Shown: one piece after another, positions 1 through 7,496 of the stretch
Position numbering within the stretch: position 1 is the stretch's first letter
How the letters are laid out: each line of letters begins with the position of its first letter
Source: Bacillota bacterium
GTDB lineage: Bacteria; Bacillota; Clostridia; Peptostreptococcales; Anaerovoracaceae
Length of the DNA: 22,140 bases
Reading direction: 5' to 3'
NCBI GenBank assembly: GCA_016283945.1
Contig: JAEENW010000227.1
Coordinates: 1 to 22,140 of the forward strand
Notes under the pieces: model-generated
Databases searched by the model: none
What the model was told of the DNA's origin: nothing
What the model saw: the letters and a program-made list of their open reading frames with translations, nothing else
Translations under genes and position numbers: made by a program

Positions 1-730
1 CGAGAGTCAGCTTGAGGCCGAACTCCCTGGCGATGCGGATCGCGGAGAGGATGTCGTTGGCCTGGTGGGCGTGAGCCTTGAGGGGGATCTCACCCTTGAC
101 CACGGGGATCATGGACTCGAGCTTGAAGTCGAAGGCGGGCTTCTTGGAGAGATCGTCTCCGGCGGCCTCCTTCTTGGCCAGATATTCCTTAGTCTTGAAG
201 AGCAGCTCGCGGATCATCGCGGAGGTGGTCATCCTCGCGGAGATCTTGTTGTGGCGGTACACGACCTTGGGGTTCTCTCCGAAGGCGCACTTCATGGCGA
301 CGGGATCCTTGACGACCATGTCGTCAACCCTCTTGCCGCAGGTCTTGACCGCGAAGAAGGTGCCGCCTACGGGGTTGGCAGATCCCGGGCCGGTGCCTAC
401 GGTGGTGACTCCGCCCTCGAGCGCCATCCTTACGGACCTGTCGAGCGGGTTGAAGCTGTCTATTCCGCGAAGCTGCGGGGTGAGGGGATCGTTCATCTCG
501 TTGCAGTCAGATCCCTCGTATCCTATGCCGTAGCCGTCGGTCCCGAGGTGGGAATGAGCGTCGATGAAGCCCGGGAATACTCCCTTGCCCTCGGCGTCCA
601 GTACTTCGGCGCCCTCGCAGCTGATGCCCTCGGCGATCTTTACGATCTTTCCTCCGTCCATGAGTATGTCGGTCTTGAAGGGCTTTTCGTGCACGGCGTC
701 GTGCAGCATCGCGTTCTTTACAAGAAGCAT
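1..730 (-). CDS. Imidazolonepropionase-like amidohydrolase (N-terminal part, cut by window edge)
   Basis: A metal-dependent hydrolase of the amidohydrolase superfamily. The first 243 codons are visible and the C-terminus lies beyond the left edge. The N-terminal beta-sandwich (MLLVKNAMLHD...) leads into the metal-binding motif GFIDAHSHLG, and a later KAHAHQAND segment matches the metal-binding histidine region of HutI-like members. GGVTTVGTGPGSANPVGG is also typical of this clade. The start at 730 is supported by AAAGGAG about 6 nt upstream. The gene lies 120 nt downstream of the aminotransferase on the same strand and may share its transcript, although two inverted repeats lie in the gap. 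The substrate (a cyclic amide or another C-N bond) cannot be told; histidine degradation is not implied because no hut genes are present. It is a different subfamily from the two YtcJ-like proteins in this window. Confidence 0.85.
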   Translation of the reverse strand, partial: MLLVKNAMLHDAVHEKPFKTDILMDGGKIVKIAEGISCEGAEVLDAEGKGVFPGFIDAHSHLGTDGYGIGYEGSDCNEMNDPLTPQLRGIDSFNPLDRSVRMALEGGVTTVGTGPGSANPVGGTFFAVKTCGKRVDDMVVKDPVAMKCAFGENPKVVYRHNKISARMTTSAMIRELLFKTKEYLAKKEAAGDDLSKKPAFDFKLESMIPVVKGEIPLKAHAHQANDILSAIRIAREFGLKLTL

Positions 731-773
731 TTGTTTCTCCTTTCAATAAAAACGGGTCTTATGAGTACGGCGG

Positions 774-789
774 GGCGTCCGCGGACGCC
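774..789. repeat. Perfect 16-nt palindrome upstream of the amidohydrolase
   Basis: GGCGTCCGCGGACGCC is a perfect palindrome about 44 nt upstream of the amidohydrolase start at 730. It could be an operator or, as RNA, a short hairpin between the aminotransferase and amidohydrolase messages. No T-run follows it on either strand, so an intrinsic terminator is unlikely. Confidence 0.4.
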
Positions 790-811
790 TCATCCCTATG
801 ATAACACATTC

Positions 812-837
812 CCGGGGCCGGCGGCACCTCGCCCCGG
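812..837 (-). terminator. Weak hairpin after the aminotransferase
   Basis: CCGGGGC and GCCCCGG form a 7-bp GC stem around a 12-nt loop, 14 nt past the aminotransferase stop. On the minus strand the hairpin is followed by GAATGTGTTATCAT, which is not a proper U-run, so termination would be partial or factor-dependent. Confidence 0.3.
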
Positions 838-850
838 CTTTTCGGGGCTT

Positions 851-2077
851 CTAAGCTATCCTCTTTTCCTCTGCGATCTTCGTGAAGAGCGCGGCGAGCC
901 TGTCAACGGCCGCGAAGCAGTCCGCGTCCTCCCAGAAACAGGCGAGTATGAGCCTGAGATAACCCTCGCCCTGCGAACCGTAGAACGAGCCGTCGTTGAG
1001 GCTCACGAGGGCCTCCGAGGCGCAGCGCGCGGTGATCTCCGCCGAGCTTCCGAGCGCCGACACGTCGACCCAGGCGTAGAATCCCGCCTCCGGCATGCCC
1101 ATGCGCACTCCGGGGCAGGAGTTGAAGGCCTCGTAGGCGTACTTCCTGCGCCTGTCGTACTTCTCGATGTAGCCCGCGACGTAGCTGTCGTCCTCGACCG
1201 CGGGGATGATCGCCTCCTGCGCGAGGGTGCCCGTGGCGCCCTGCATGTTCACGGCGATGCCGTGGTAGACGTCCATTATACGGTCGTCCGCGTATATCCA
1301 GCCCACCCTGAAGCCGGAGAGCCCCAGGCCCTTGGAGCAGGAGCAGACCGTGACGGTCCTCTCCCACATCCCGGGGAGCTGGGCGATGTTCACCATCTCA
1401 GTACCGGGGTATAGACAGTCCTCGAAGGCCTGGTCGCTGACGCAGATCAGGTCGTTTTTGATTATGAAGGCGGCGAGCTCCCCGAGCTCCTCCCTCGTGT
1501 AGCTGGTGCCGGTCGGATTGTTCGGGTCGTTCAGCAGGACCATCTTGGTCTTCGGCGTGAGCCTCTTCTCATACTCCTCTATCCTGAGATGCCAGCCGTC
1601 CTCCGCGAAGGTCGGGACCCGCACCGTCCGTCCCCCGAGCAGCTCGGCGTTCATGAAGTTGCTCGCGTAGCTCGGGTCGTGCACGAGCACCTCGTCGCCC
1701 GGCTCTATCCAGGGAGACATCGCGAGCATGAGCCCAATGTCCGAGCCCGGATTGATCATCATGTTCCTGTAGGGGTCGAGCTTCAGCCCGCACTTGCGCT
1801 CTATGCGGGCGGCGAGTGCCTCCTTTAGCGCCGGGCTTCCTATGGGCATGGTGTAGTGCGAGGGGAAGCCTCCCTGAAGCAGCTCGATCGCCCTTTTTAG
1901 CACAGGCTCGGGGATGGAGGGGTCGGGCATGAAGGGATCCGCCCAGCTCATCAGAGCGACTCCCCTGCCCTGAAGCTCCGCGGCGCCGCCTCCGACATCA
2001 GCCTTGGTGACCTCGGAAAACAGGCCGCCCTCGACGGTCCTGTAGAAGGGCCTCATGAGCCTTCTGATATCGTTCAT
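851..2077 (-). CDS. Class I/II PLP-dependent aminotransferase
   Basis: A 408-residue fold-type I aminotransferase, cytoplasmic, expected to move an amino group between an amino acid and a 2-oxo acid using PLP. Visible hallmarks are NPGSDIGLMLA near the cofactor phosphate, LLNDPNNPTGTSYT (the NPTG motif), SDQAFEDCLY (D for the PLP pyridine N), the Schiff-base lysine K249 in SCSKGLGLSGFRVGW, and a C-terminal GEGYLRLILACF that carries the substrate-carboxylate Arg. Full length for the family. The start ATG overlaps the stop of the upstream exonuclease as ATGA, with AGGAGG 9 nt before it, which implies translational coupling. Substrate specificity cannot be assigned; the SCSKGLGLSG lysine loop is closer to the aspartate/aromatic class than to branched-chain enzymes. 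Confidence 0.92.
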   Translation of the reverse strand: MNDIRRLMRPFYRTVEGGLFSEVTKADVGGGAAELQGRGVALMSWADPFMPDPSIPEPVLKRAIELLQGGFPSHYTMPIGSPALKEALAARIERKCGLKLDPYRNMMINPGSDIGLMLAMSPWIEPGDEVLVHDPSYASNFMNAELLGGRTVRVPTFAEDGWHLRIEEYEKRLTPKTKMVLLNDPNNPTGTSYTREELGELAAFIIKNDLICVSDQAFEDCLYPGTEMVNIAQLPGMWERTVTVCSCSKGLGLSGFRVGWIYADDRIMDVYHGIAVNMQGATGTLAQEAIIPAVEDDSYVAGYIEKYDRRRKYAYEAFNSCPGVRMGMPEAGFYAWVDVSALGSSAEITARCASEALVSLNDGSFYGSQGEGYLRLILACFWEDADCFAAVDRLAALFTKIAEEKRIA

Positions 2078-2670
2078 CTCTCATCCTCCTCTTCGAATGC
2101 CCCGCGGTCGCACCTGAAGAAGTCGTCGGACAGTCCGTCCTCGAGGTCCAGGTGCCTGAGCACCAGCGCGGTGCTGTAGACGTCCGCGAGCGCGTTGTGA
2201 GCCCCGTCGGGCTTCTCGTTATAGTGGTAAAGGGCGTAGTTGAGCGGCCAGCTGCGGTCCTCCTGCATCTCCATGTCGTCGAACATGAGCTGCGCGTCGT
2301 AGACCGGCGGGAGCCAGCCCGTGTCCATGCCGTGCTTTATGAAGTTGCGCTCGAGCACGCGGATGTCGGTCCCGCTCCAGGTGATGAAGACGAAGTCCTC
2401 GCCGCACCAGCTCCTGAAGGCCTCCATGACCTCCGGGAAGCTCTTCGCGCCCTGAAGCTCCTCGTTCTTTATGAGCGTGAGCTCCGCGACGTCCTTGTTG
2501 AGCCTTGTGTAGTACTTCGGGCGCACGAACTCGGAGAAGGTGTCCGTGATATTCGCCTCCCCGTCGATCTTGCCAGCTCCTATCTGTATGATCTCGTGGG
2601 GCAGCCCCTCCACGCCGCGGGTGCCGCGAACCGGGTAGTTCCACTCAAGATCTATTATTATCGCTGTCAT
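2074..2670 (-). CDS. DEDDh-family 3'-5' exonuclease (KapD/ExoX-like)
   Basis: A 198-residue single-domain exonuclease with the RNase T/DnaQ-like fold. The metal-binding residues are D7 and E9 in IIIDLEWN, a middle Asp in WSGTDIRVLERN, and the final H and D in AHNALADVYSTALV, so it is DEDDh type. EIIQIGAGKID after the first motif is typical of the KapD-like group in Bacillota. The family removes nucleotides from the 3' ends of DNA or RNA; which one applies here is unknown. It lies 141 nt downstream of the SRAP gene on the same strand and overlaps the aminotransferase start by 4 nt. The acidic tail (GAFEEEDER) has no recognised function. Confidence 0.85.
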   Translation of the reverse strand: MTAIIIDLEWNYPVRGTRGVEGLPHEIIQIGAGKIDGEANITDTFSEFVRPKYYTRLNKDVAELTLIKNEELQGAKSFPEVMEAFRSWCGEDFVFITWSGTDIRVLERNFIKHGMDTGWLPPVYDAQLMFDDMEMQEDRSWPLNYALYHYNEKPDGAHNALADVYSTALVLRHLDLEDGLSDDFFRCDRGAFEEEDER

Positions 2671-2768
2671 CCTGCCTCCTGTATGTTAAGTCCGTACCGG
2701 GCGTTCCCGTCAGCTTCGGGCGCTCATGTCCCGCGCCGTACCCGGACTCGTATCGCGCCGTACCTGCC

Positions 2769-2790
2769 GCCCCGCATGCCCCTGCGGGGC
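2769..2790 (-). other. GC-rich hairpin between SRAP gene and exonuclease gene
   Basis: GCCCCGCA and TGCGGGGC form a perfect 8-bp stem with a 6-nt loop, about 20 nt past the SRAP stop. No U-run follows on the minus strand. It could attenuate or stabilise the message. The 2671-2811 gap also holds the 11-bp direct repeat CGCGCCGTACC at 2732-2742 and 2754-2764 and no gene. Confidence 0.3.
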
Positions 2791-2811
2791 TCTCACAGCC
2801 CCTCTCGCGCG

Positions 2812-3393
2812 TCAAAACAGCCTCAGCTGGTCCTCGTCCCTCCTGGCGCTCAGAAGCGGCATTTCGGCTCCTGTGAGCCCCGCGTAGCTCCCTGCGTCGG
2901 ACAGCCAGGCTATGGCTGAGTCCGCCGGGACTATCACCGGCATCCTCTCGTGGACCGATCTCACCGAGGCGTTGGCGGCCGCCGTGAGCACGACGAAGCG
3001 CGCCAGCCCCTCAAAGCGCCTCCAGAAGCCCGCGAGCAGCATTATCCTGCCCGCCGGGTCCTCAAAGGCGTACTTCTCCTTTGAGGCGTCCCACTCCCAG
3101 AAGCGCTCGGCCGGTATAAGGCAGCGCCTCGAGAGCGCCGACTCGCTGAACATGGGCTTCATGAGTGCGGTCTCGCTGCGCGCGTTTATGATCAGCCCTC
3201 CGTCCTTCGACGGGAAGCCCCATGCCGCCTCCTCAGCCTTGAGAGAGCTGACGCCGCCGGTGATGATCAGCGAGCTGTCTCCGGGGCGTATCTCGCCCGC
3301 GCTGCCGCCGGGGACGGCCGCGGCGTCTCCGCTCCTTATGTTCTCGAGTATCCTCATCAGGCCCTCGCGAGAGTAAAAATACCTTCCGCACAT
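2812..3393 (-). CDS. SRAP-domain protein (YedK/HMCES family)
   Basis: A 193-residue SOS response-associated peptidase-like protein. In this family Cys2, exposed after removal of Met1, forms a covalent thiazolidine link with abasic sites in single-stranded DNA and so protects them. The start MCGRYFYS fits exactly and fixes the start codon, which has GGAGAAGGAG just upstream. Further motifs are INARSETALMKP, RCLIPAERFWEWD (with the conserved Glu) and HERMPVIVP (with the conserved His). The protein is slightly shorter than E. coli YedK but holds the whole core. It is the first gene of the minus-strand group and is divergent from the opine dehydrogenase gene. The neighbouring exonuclease would fit a DNA-maintenance pairing, but that is inference. 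No LexA site was recognised upstream. Confidence 0.92.
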   Translation of the reverse strand: MCGRYFYSREGLMRILENIRSGDAAAVPGGSAGEIRPGDSSLIITGGVSSLKAEEAAWGFPSKDGGLIINARSETALMKPMFSESALSRRCLIPAERFWEWDASKEKYAFEDPAGRIMLLAGFWRRFEGLARFVVLTAAANASVRSVHERMPVIVPADSAIAWLSDAGSYAGLTGAEMPLLSARRDEDQLRLF

Positions 3394-3517
3394 GGCTCCT
3401 TCTCCGCGCAGCCGGATGCACAGCTCCGGCCGGTTTTATATATTTTTTCATATTTCGGGCGCGATTTCAATACGGCGGGGAGACTGAAGGGCGTCCGCAC
3501 AATATGTTCCATTGCTC

Positions 3518-3547
3518 TTGAACTACGCGCCCCTGTCGTTGTATTTT
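3518..3547 (+). promoter_or_regulatory. Candidate promoter for the opine dehydrogenase unit
   Basis: TTGAAC (3518-3523) and TATTTT (3542-3547) are separated by 18 nt and lie 42 nt before the start codon at 3590. This is a moderate match to a sigma-A promoter. The rest of the 196-nt divergent gap (3394-3589) is AT-rich near 3434-3456 and shows no gene. Confidence 0.35.
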
Positions 3548-3589
3548 TAGTTAGAAAGAGATCGTTTTGGACAGAAAAGGAGGCTCTTT

Positions 3590-4672
3590 ATGAAGATAGC
3601 AGTTCTTGGATCGGGTAACGGAGCTCACGCGGTCGCGTTTGAATGCGCGAGAGCCGGTCACGAAGTCAGCATTTTCGATTTTCCGAGCTTCTCGGCGTCC
3701 GTCGAGGCCATAGCCGCGGCGGGAGGCATCAGCTCTGTCGGCAGGATGGAGGGCTTCCAGAAGATAGCGTACGCGGGCACCGACATAGCGGCCGTGATGG
3801 AGGGAGCAAGCCTCATCATAGCCGTCGGTCCCAGCTACAGCACGGAGCCCTTCGCTGAGGCCTGCAGGCCTTACGTCAGGGAGGGTCAGGTCTACGTGGT
3901 GATGCCGGGATCCTGCATGGGCGCTCTGGTGTTCAAGCGCGCGCTCGGGCTCGACCCGCTGGACGAGCGGGTCTGCGTGGCAGAGACCAGCACCCTGCCC
4001 TACGCTGTGAGGATCATGGGCCCCGCGAGCATAGACGTCTATCACCGACTGATAGGAGCGTACACCGTGGCCACTCTCCCGCGCAGCAGAGGAGACGAGG
4101 TGTACGAGCTTCTCACGGGCATATTCACCGGCATGGAAAAGGGGCGGAGCGTTTTCGAGACGACCCTCTCCAACTCCAATCCCGTGATCCACCCGGTGGT
4201 CACGACCCTGAACGTCGGCCTTATAGAGAGGACTCGCGGAGACTTCGAGTTCTACAGCGAGGGCATCACGCCCTCGGTCGGAAACCTCATGGAGGCCATA
4301 GATACCGAACGCCTCAGGATAGGAGAAGCGCTCGGCGTCAAGCTCGAGCGCGGTCCCTCGAAGGGCATACGCCAGGGCTACGCCAACGTCGACACCGAGG
4401 ATTACTGCCTCTCCTACAGCACCGCGCCGGGATTCGCCGGAATAAGGGCTCAGAGCAGCCTGGATCACCGCTATTACAACGAGGACCTGGGCTACACCAT
4501 GATGTTCTGGCTCGACCTCGCTGACAGGTTCGGCGTGGACGTCCCCGGCATGCAGTCGCTCGTGACGCTCGCTTCGATGATAACGAAAAAGGACTTCAGG
4601 AAGGATCCTCCCAGGACTCTGGCCTCCCTCGGACTGGACGGCTGGACCAGGGAGCAGCTTCTGGAGCTTTAA
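3590..4672 (+). CDS. NAD(P)-dependent opine dehydrogenase family protein
   Basis: A 360-residue two-domain dehydrogenase of the octopine/nopaline dehydrogenase family. Such enzymes reversibly join an amino acid to a 2-oxo acid by reductive condensation, or cleave the resulting opine. The N-terminal Rossmann domain begins with MKIAVLGSGNGAHAVA (GxGxxA dinucleotide loop). The C-terminal domain carries SNSNPVIHP with H201, matching the catalytic His of the family, and later LDHRYYNEDLGY. Length is normal. AAAAGGAGG lies 8 nt before the start. The next gene starts 45 nt downstream on the same strand, so the two probably form an operon. Whether the enzyme makes or degrades an opine is unknown; the paired D-amino-acid-type PLP enzyme would fit degradation of a compound with a D-configured amino acid part (inference). 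Confidence 0.88.
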   Translation: MKIAVLGSGNGAHAVAFECARAGHEVSIFDFPSFSASVEAIAAAGGISSVGRMEGFQKIAYAGTDIAAVMEGASLIIAVGPSYSTEPFAEACRPYVREGQVYVVMPGSCMGALVFKRALGLDPLDERVCVAETSTLPYAVRIMGPASIDVYHRLIGAYTVATLPRSRGDEVYELLTGIFTGMEKGRSVFETTLSNSNPVIHPVVTTLNVGLIERTRGDFEFYSEGITPSVGNLMEAIDTERLRIGEALGVKLERGPSKGIRQGYANVDTEDYCLSYSTAPGFAGIRAQSSLDHRYYNEDLGYTMMFWLDLADRFGVDVPGMQSLVTLASMITKKDFRKDPPRTLASLGLDGWTREQLLEL

Positions 4673-4717
4673 TCGACGCTTTGAACACAGACAGAGAAAG
4701 GAGCCCGCAACACAGCC

Positions 4718-5794
4718 ATGAAACTGACACAGCTCGAGACTCCGGCGCTCGTCGCCGACGAAAAGGCGCTCACAGGGAATATGGACGCGATGTCCTCGCT
4801 CCTCGAGGGGAGTTCCCTTAAGCTGAGGCCTCACTATAAATCCAATAAGTGCGCGCGGATAGCTGCCATGCAGATGGAGCGCGGAGCGGTCGGGATCACC
4901 TGCGCCAAGCTGAGCGAGGCCGAGGATCTCTGCGACAGCGGCATCGAGGACATACTGATCGCCAACCAGATAGCCGATCCCTCGAAGATGCTGAAGGCCG
5001 CGCTGCTCGCCGGCAAATGCCGCCTGACCGTCTGCGTCGACAGCGCGTCCAACGCGAGGCTGCTCTCAAAGGCCGCCTCTGCCGCGGGGACGACGATACA
5101 CTGCTACGTTGAATACGATATAGGCATGAGGCGCTGCGGGGTCTCCACCGAGGAGGAGTTCCTGGAGCTCGCGAAGCTCACGGACAGCCTGCCCGGTCTC
5201 GATTTCTCCGGGATCCAGGCGTACGCCGGGCACGTGAGGCACATGGCTGGAAGCGCCGAGAGGGAGCGCGAGACCCGCGCGAATGAAGCGAAGCTGCTCA
5301 GCCTGAAGGCCAGGCTCGAGGAGGCCGGTCTGAGCGTCGGCGCGATATCCGGCGGGAGCACCGGCACTGCAGTCCTCAAGGCCTCCGGAGGGGTCTACAC
5401 TGAGCTTCAGGCAGGTAGCTACATCTTCCTCGATTCGACCTACGGAGAGCTCGAGTCCCTGCCGTTCAGGAATTCGCTCTACGTCCTCGCGACCGTTATA
5501 AGCGTTAGGCCGGGACTGGCCATACTCGACGCCGGCGTCAAGGCCATAGGGATGGATCAGGAGCTGCCCGTGATCCTCGGGATGGACGGAGAGCGGGTGG
5601 ACGGAAGGATCGCGGTCAACGAGGAGCATCTGAAGCTCTTCGATCCCTCGAGGGAGCTCGCCGAGGGAGAGACCGTCATGATCATCCCGGGGCACTGCTG
5701 CTCGACTGTGAACCTCTACGACAGGATATATCTCTTCGACGGAGAGCGCGTCAGCGGGCGCCTCGAGGTCAGCGCGAGGGGCTGCAGCAGATAG
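4718..5794 (+). CDS. D-threonine aldolase / D-serine dehydratase-like PLP enzyme (DSD1 family)
   Basis: A 358-residue fold-type III PLP enzyme with an alanine racemase-like N-terminal barrel and a C-terminal D-serine dehydratase-like domain. The PLP lysine is K41 in LRPHYKSNK. CVDSASNARLL, VEYDIGMRRCGV and ISGGSTGTA follow in the order known for the family. The metal site is the HxC pair H326/C328 in IPGHCCSTVNLYD. Family members split D-threonine or other D-3-hydroxy amino acids, or deaminate D-serine. The sequence does not settle which. GAAAGGAG lies about 14 nt before the start. It is the second gene of the opine dehydrogenase unit and is followed by hairpins at 5842-5864 and 5879-5913. 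Confidence 0.88.
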   Translation: MKLTQLETPALVADEKALTGNMDAMSSLLEGSSLKLRPHYKSNKCARIAAMQMERGAVGITCAKLSEAEDLCDSGIEDILIANQIADPSKMLKAALLAGKCRLTVCVDSASNARLLSKAASAAGTTIHCYVEYDIGMRRCGVSTEEEFLELAKLTDSLPGLDFSGIQAYAGHVRHMAGSAERERETRANEAKLLSLKARLEEAGLSVGAISGGSTGTAVLKASGGVYTELQAGSYIFLDSTYGELESLPFRNSLYVLATVISVRPGLAILDAGVKAIGMDQELPVILGMDGERVDGRIAVNEEHLKLFDPSRELAEGETVMIIPGHCCSTVNLYDRIYLFDGERVSGRLEVSARGCSR

Positions 5795-5841
5795 CAGCGT
5801 CAAACCGGAGCGGATACCTAAGCCGATCAGATCTAAAGAAC

Positions 5842-5864
5842 GACCCCGCGTCCAACGCGGGGTC
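5842..5864. terminator. Hairpin after the DSD1-like gene
   Basis: GACCCCGCG and CGCGGGGTC pair perfectly (9 bp) around a 5-nt loop, 47 nt past the DSD1-like stop. On the plus strand no U-run follows. On the minus strand GTTCTTTAG follows, so it may act as a back-up terminator for gnd as well. Confidence 0.5.
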
Positions 5865-5878
5865 TCATATTGCACAAA

Positions 5879-5913
5879 AAGACCGCCTCCCGTTCGATAC
5901 GGGAGGCGGTCTT
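5879..5913 (-). terminator. Strong intrinsic terminator of the gnd operon
   Basis: A perfect 15-bp stem (5879-5893 with 5899-5913) with a 5-nt loop. On the minus strand the stem runs into TTTTTGTGC, so it reads as a strong terminator 35 nt past the gnd stop. On the plus strand it is followed only by CTATACAG and would be weaker. It sits between convergent units. Confidence 0.85.
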
Positions 5914-5948
5914 CTATACAGCTGTTGTTTTGACTGAAGCCCGAAGCT

Positions 5949-7400
5949 CTACGCGTTGTAGGTGCTCGCGGAGGTCTTTCCGCCGTGGCCGGTCCAGTCG
6001 GTGTGGAAATGCTCGCCGCGCGGGGCGTCTAAGCGCTCATAGGTGTGGGCGCCGAAGTAGTCTCTCTGGGCCTGCAGCAGGTTGGCGGGCAGGGAGGCGG
6101 TGGTGAAGCCGTCGAACCAGGAGAGAGCGGAGCTCATCGCGGGCATGGGGATGCCGGAGAGAGCCGCGCAGGAGGCGATCCTTCTCCAGGAGGGAACGAG
6201 CTCCTTGATGACGGAGGCGAAGTAATCGTCCATCAGCAGGTTGCTGAGCTCGGGATCCTTGTCGTAGGCTTCCTTGATCTTGCCGAGGAAGACGCTCCTG
6301 ATGATGCAGCCGCCCCTCCACATGAGGGCGATGCCGCCGTAGTTGAGGTTCCATCCGTAGCTCTTCGCGGCGTCGCGCATGAGCATGTAGCCCTGGGCGT
6401 AGGAGATGATCTTGCTGGCGTAGAGGGCCTTGCGGAGATCCTCGATCATGGCCTTTCTGTCGCCGTCGAAGCCGGGGATGGTCTTGGGGAAGATGCCGGA
6501 GGCCTTTACTCTCTCGTCCTTGATGGCGGAGAGGCAGCGGGCGAACACGGCCTCGCCGATCAGGGTGAGGGGCACGCCCTCGTCGAGCGCGGCGATGGCG
6601 GTCCACTTGCCGGTGCCCTTCTGTCCGGCGGTGTCGAGGATGTAGTCGACGGTGCTCTCGCCATTCTCGTCCTTGTAGCCGAGTATCTCGGAGGTGATCT
6701 GGATCAGGTAGGAGTCGAGCTCGCCCTTGTTCCAATCGTCGAATACCTCGTGCATCTCCTCGTTGCTCATGCCGAGGCCGTCTCTCATGAGCTGGTAGGC
6801 CTCGCAGATGAGCTGCATGTCGCCGTACTCGATGCCGTTGTGGACCATCTTGACGAAGTGGCCGGCGCCGTTCTCACCGACCCAGTCGCAGCAGGGAGAG
6901 CCGTCCTCGACCTTGGCGCAGATCGCCTGGAGGATGGGCTTGACGGAGGGCCAGGCCTTGGGGGAGCCGCCGGGCATCATGGAGGGTCCCTTCAGGGCGC
7001 CCTCTTCGCCGCCGGATACTCCGCAGCCGATGTAGAGGAGGCCCTTGCTCTCGACGTAGGCGGTCCTCCTGATGGTGTCGGGGAAGTGGCTGTTTCCGCC
7101 GTCGATGATGATGTCGCCCTCCTCCATCAGGGGGATGAGCTGCTCGATCATGTCGTCGACCGCCTGGCCGGCCTTGATCATCATGAAGACCTTGCGGGGC
7201 TTGGCGAGGCTGTCGATGAGCTCCTCGAGGCTGTGGGTGCCGATGATGTTCTTTCCTTTGGCCCTGCCCTCTACGAAGCTGTCGACCTTGGCGGTGGTCC
7301 TGTTGTAGACGGCGACGGTGAAGCCCTTGGATTCCATGTTCATGACCAGGTTCTCGCCCATTACCGCGAGTCCGATCAGACCGATATCTGCTTTTTTCAT
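5949..7400 (-). CDS. gnd: 6-phosphogluconate dehydrogenase, decarboxylating
   Basis: A 483-residue oxidative pentose phosphate enzyme that converts 6-phosphogluconate and NADP+ to ribulose 5-phosphate, CO2 and NADPH in the cytoplasm. The Rossmann start IGLIGLAVMGENLVMNM and YNRT after the second strand suggest NADP use. GVSGGEEGALKGPSMMPGG is the substrate-binding signature; K184 and N188 in GHFVKMVHNGIEYG are catalytic. The C-terminal tail HFHTDWTGHGG is complete. Length is typical. GAGAGGAAAG precedes the start. It is the last gene of the long minus-strand series, 96 nt after the YtcJ-like amidohydrolase, and is closed by a strong terminator. Its place in a catabolic import operon, with no zwf (glucose-6-phosphate dehydrogenase) gene nearby, suggests it serves gluconate-type substrates rather than glucose. 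Confidence 0.97.
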   Translation of the reverse strand: MKKADIGLIGLAVMGENLVMNMESKGFTVAVYNRTTAKVDSFVEGRAKGKNIIGTHSLEELIDSLAKPRKVFMMIKAGQAVDDMIEQLIPLMEEGDIIIDGGNSHFPDTIRRTAYVESKGLLYIGCGVSGGEEGALKGPSMMPGGSPKAWPSVKPILQAICAKVEDGSPCCDWVGENGAGHFVKMVHNGIEYGDMQLICEAYQLMRDGLGMSNEEMHEVFDDWNKGELDSYLIQITSEILGYKDENGESTVDYILDTAGQKGTGKWTAIAALDEGVPLTLIGEAVFARCLSAIKDERVKASGIFPKTIPGFDGDRKAMIEDLRKALYASKIISYAQGYMLMRDAAKSYGWNLNYGGIALMWRGGCIIRSVFLGKIKEAYDKDPELSNLLMDDYFASVIKELVPSWRRIASCAALSGIPMPAMSSALSWFDGFTTASLPANLLQAQRDYFGAHTYERLDAPRGEHFHTDWTGHGGKTSASTYNA

Positions 7401-7496
7401 TTCAGGTTCTTTCCTCTCGTTATTTGATGTGATCGTTGATATTGCTGGCCTGCCGGCCGCGGCGGAAGCTTCCAGCGGCGGTCCGGCGCGGTTTTT

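Noticed and set aside
65..1414. Plus-strand open frame of 449 codons across the amidohydrolase and aminotransferase genes
   Set aside because: It runs antisense through two well-supported genes and the gap between them, and its product has no recognisable domain.
2732..2764. 11-bp direct repeat CGCGCCGTACC
   Set aside because: Two copies only, very GC-rich, in a short gap; probably chance, so no separate claim is made.
3437..3470. Possible promoter for the SRAP gene (TTGAAA and TATATA on the minus strand)
   Set aside because: The spacing between the two hexamers is 22 nt, too long for a normal sigma-A promoter.
6045..7427. Long plus-strand open frame of 460 codons opposite gnd
   Set aside because: It is antisense to a full-length, motif-complete gnd gene. 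Its product is a low-complexity mix of Gly, Val, Asp, Glu and Leu with no domain, as expected from GC-rich reverse frames.
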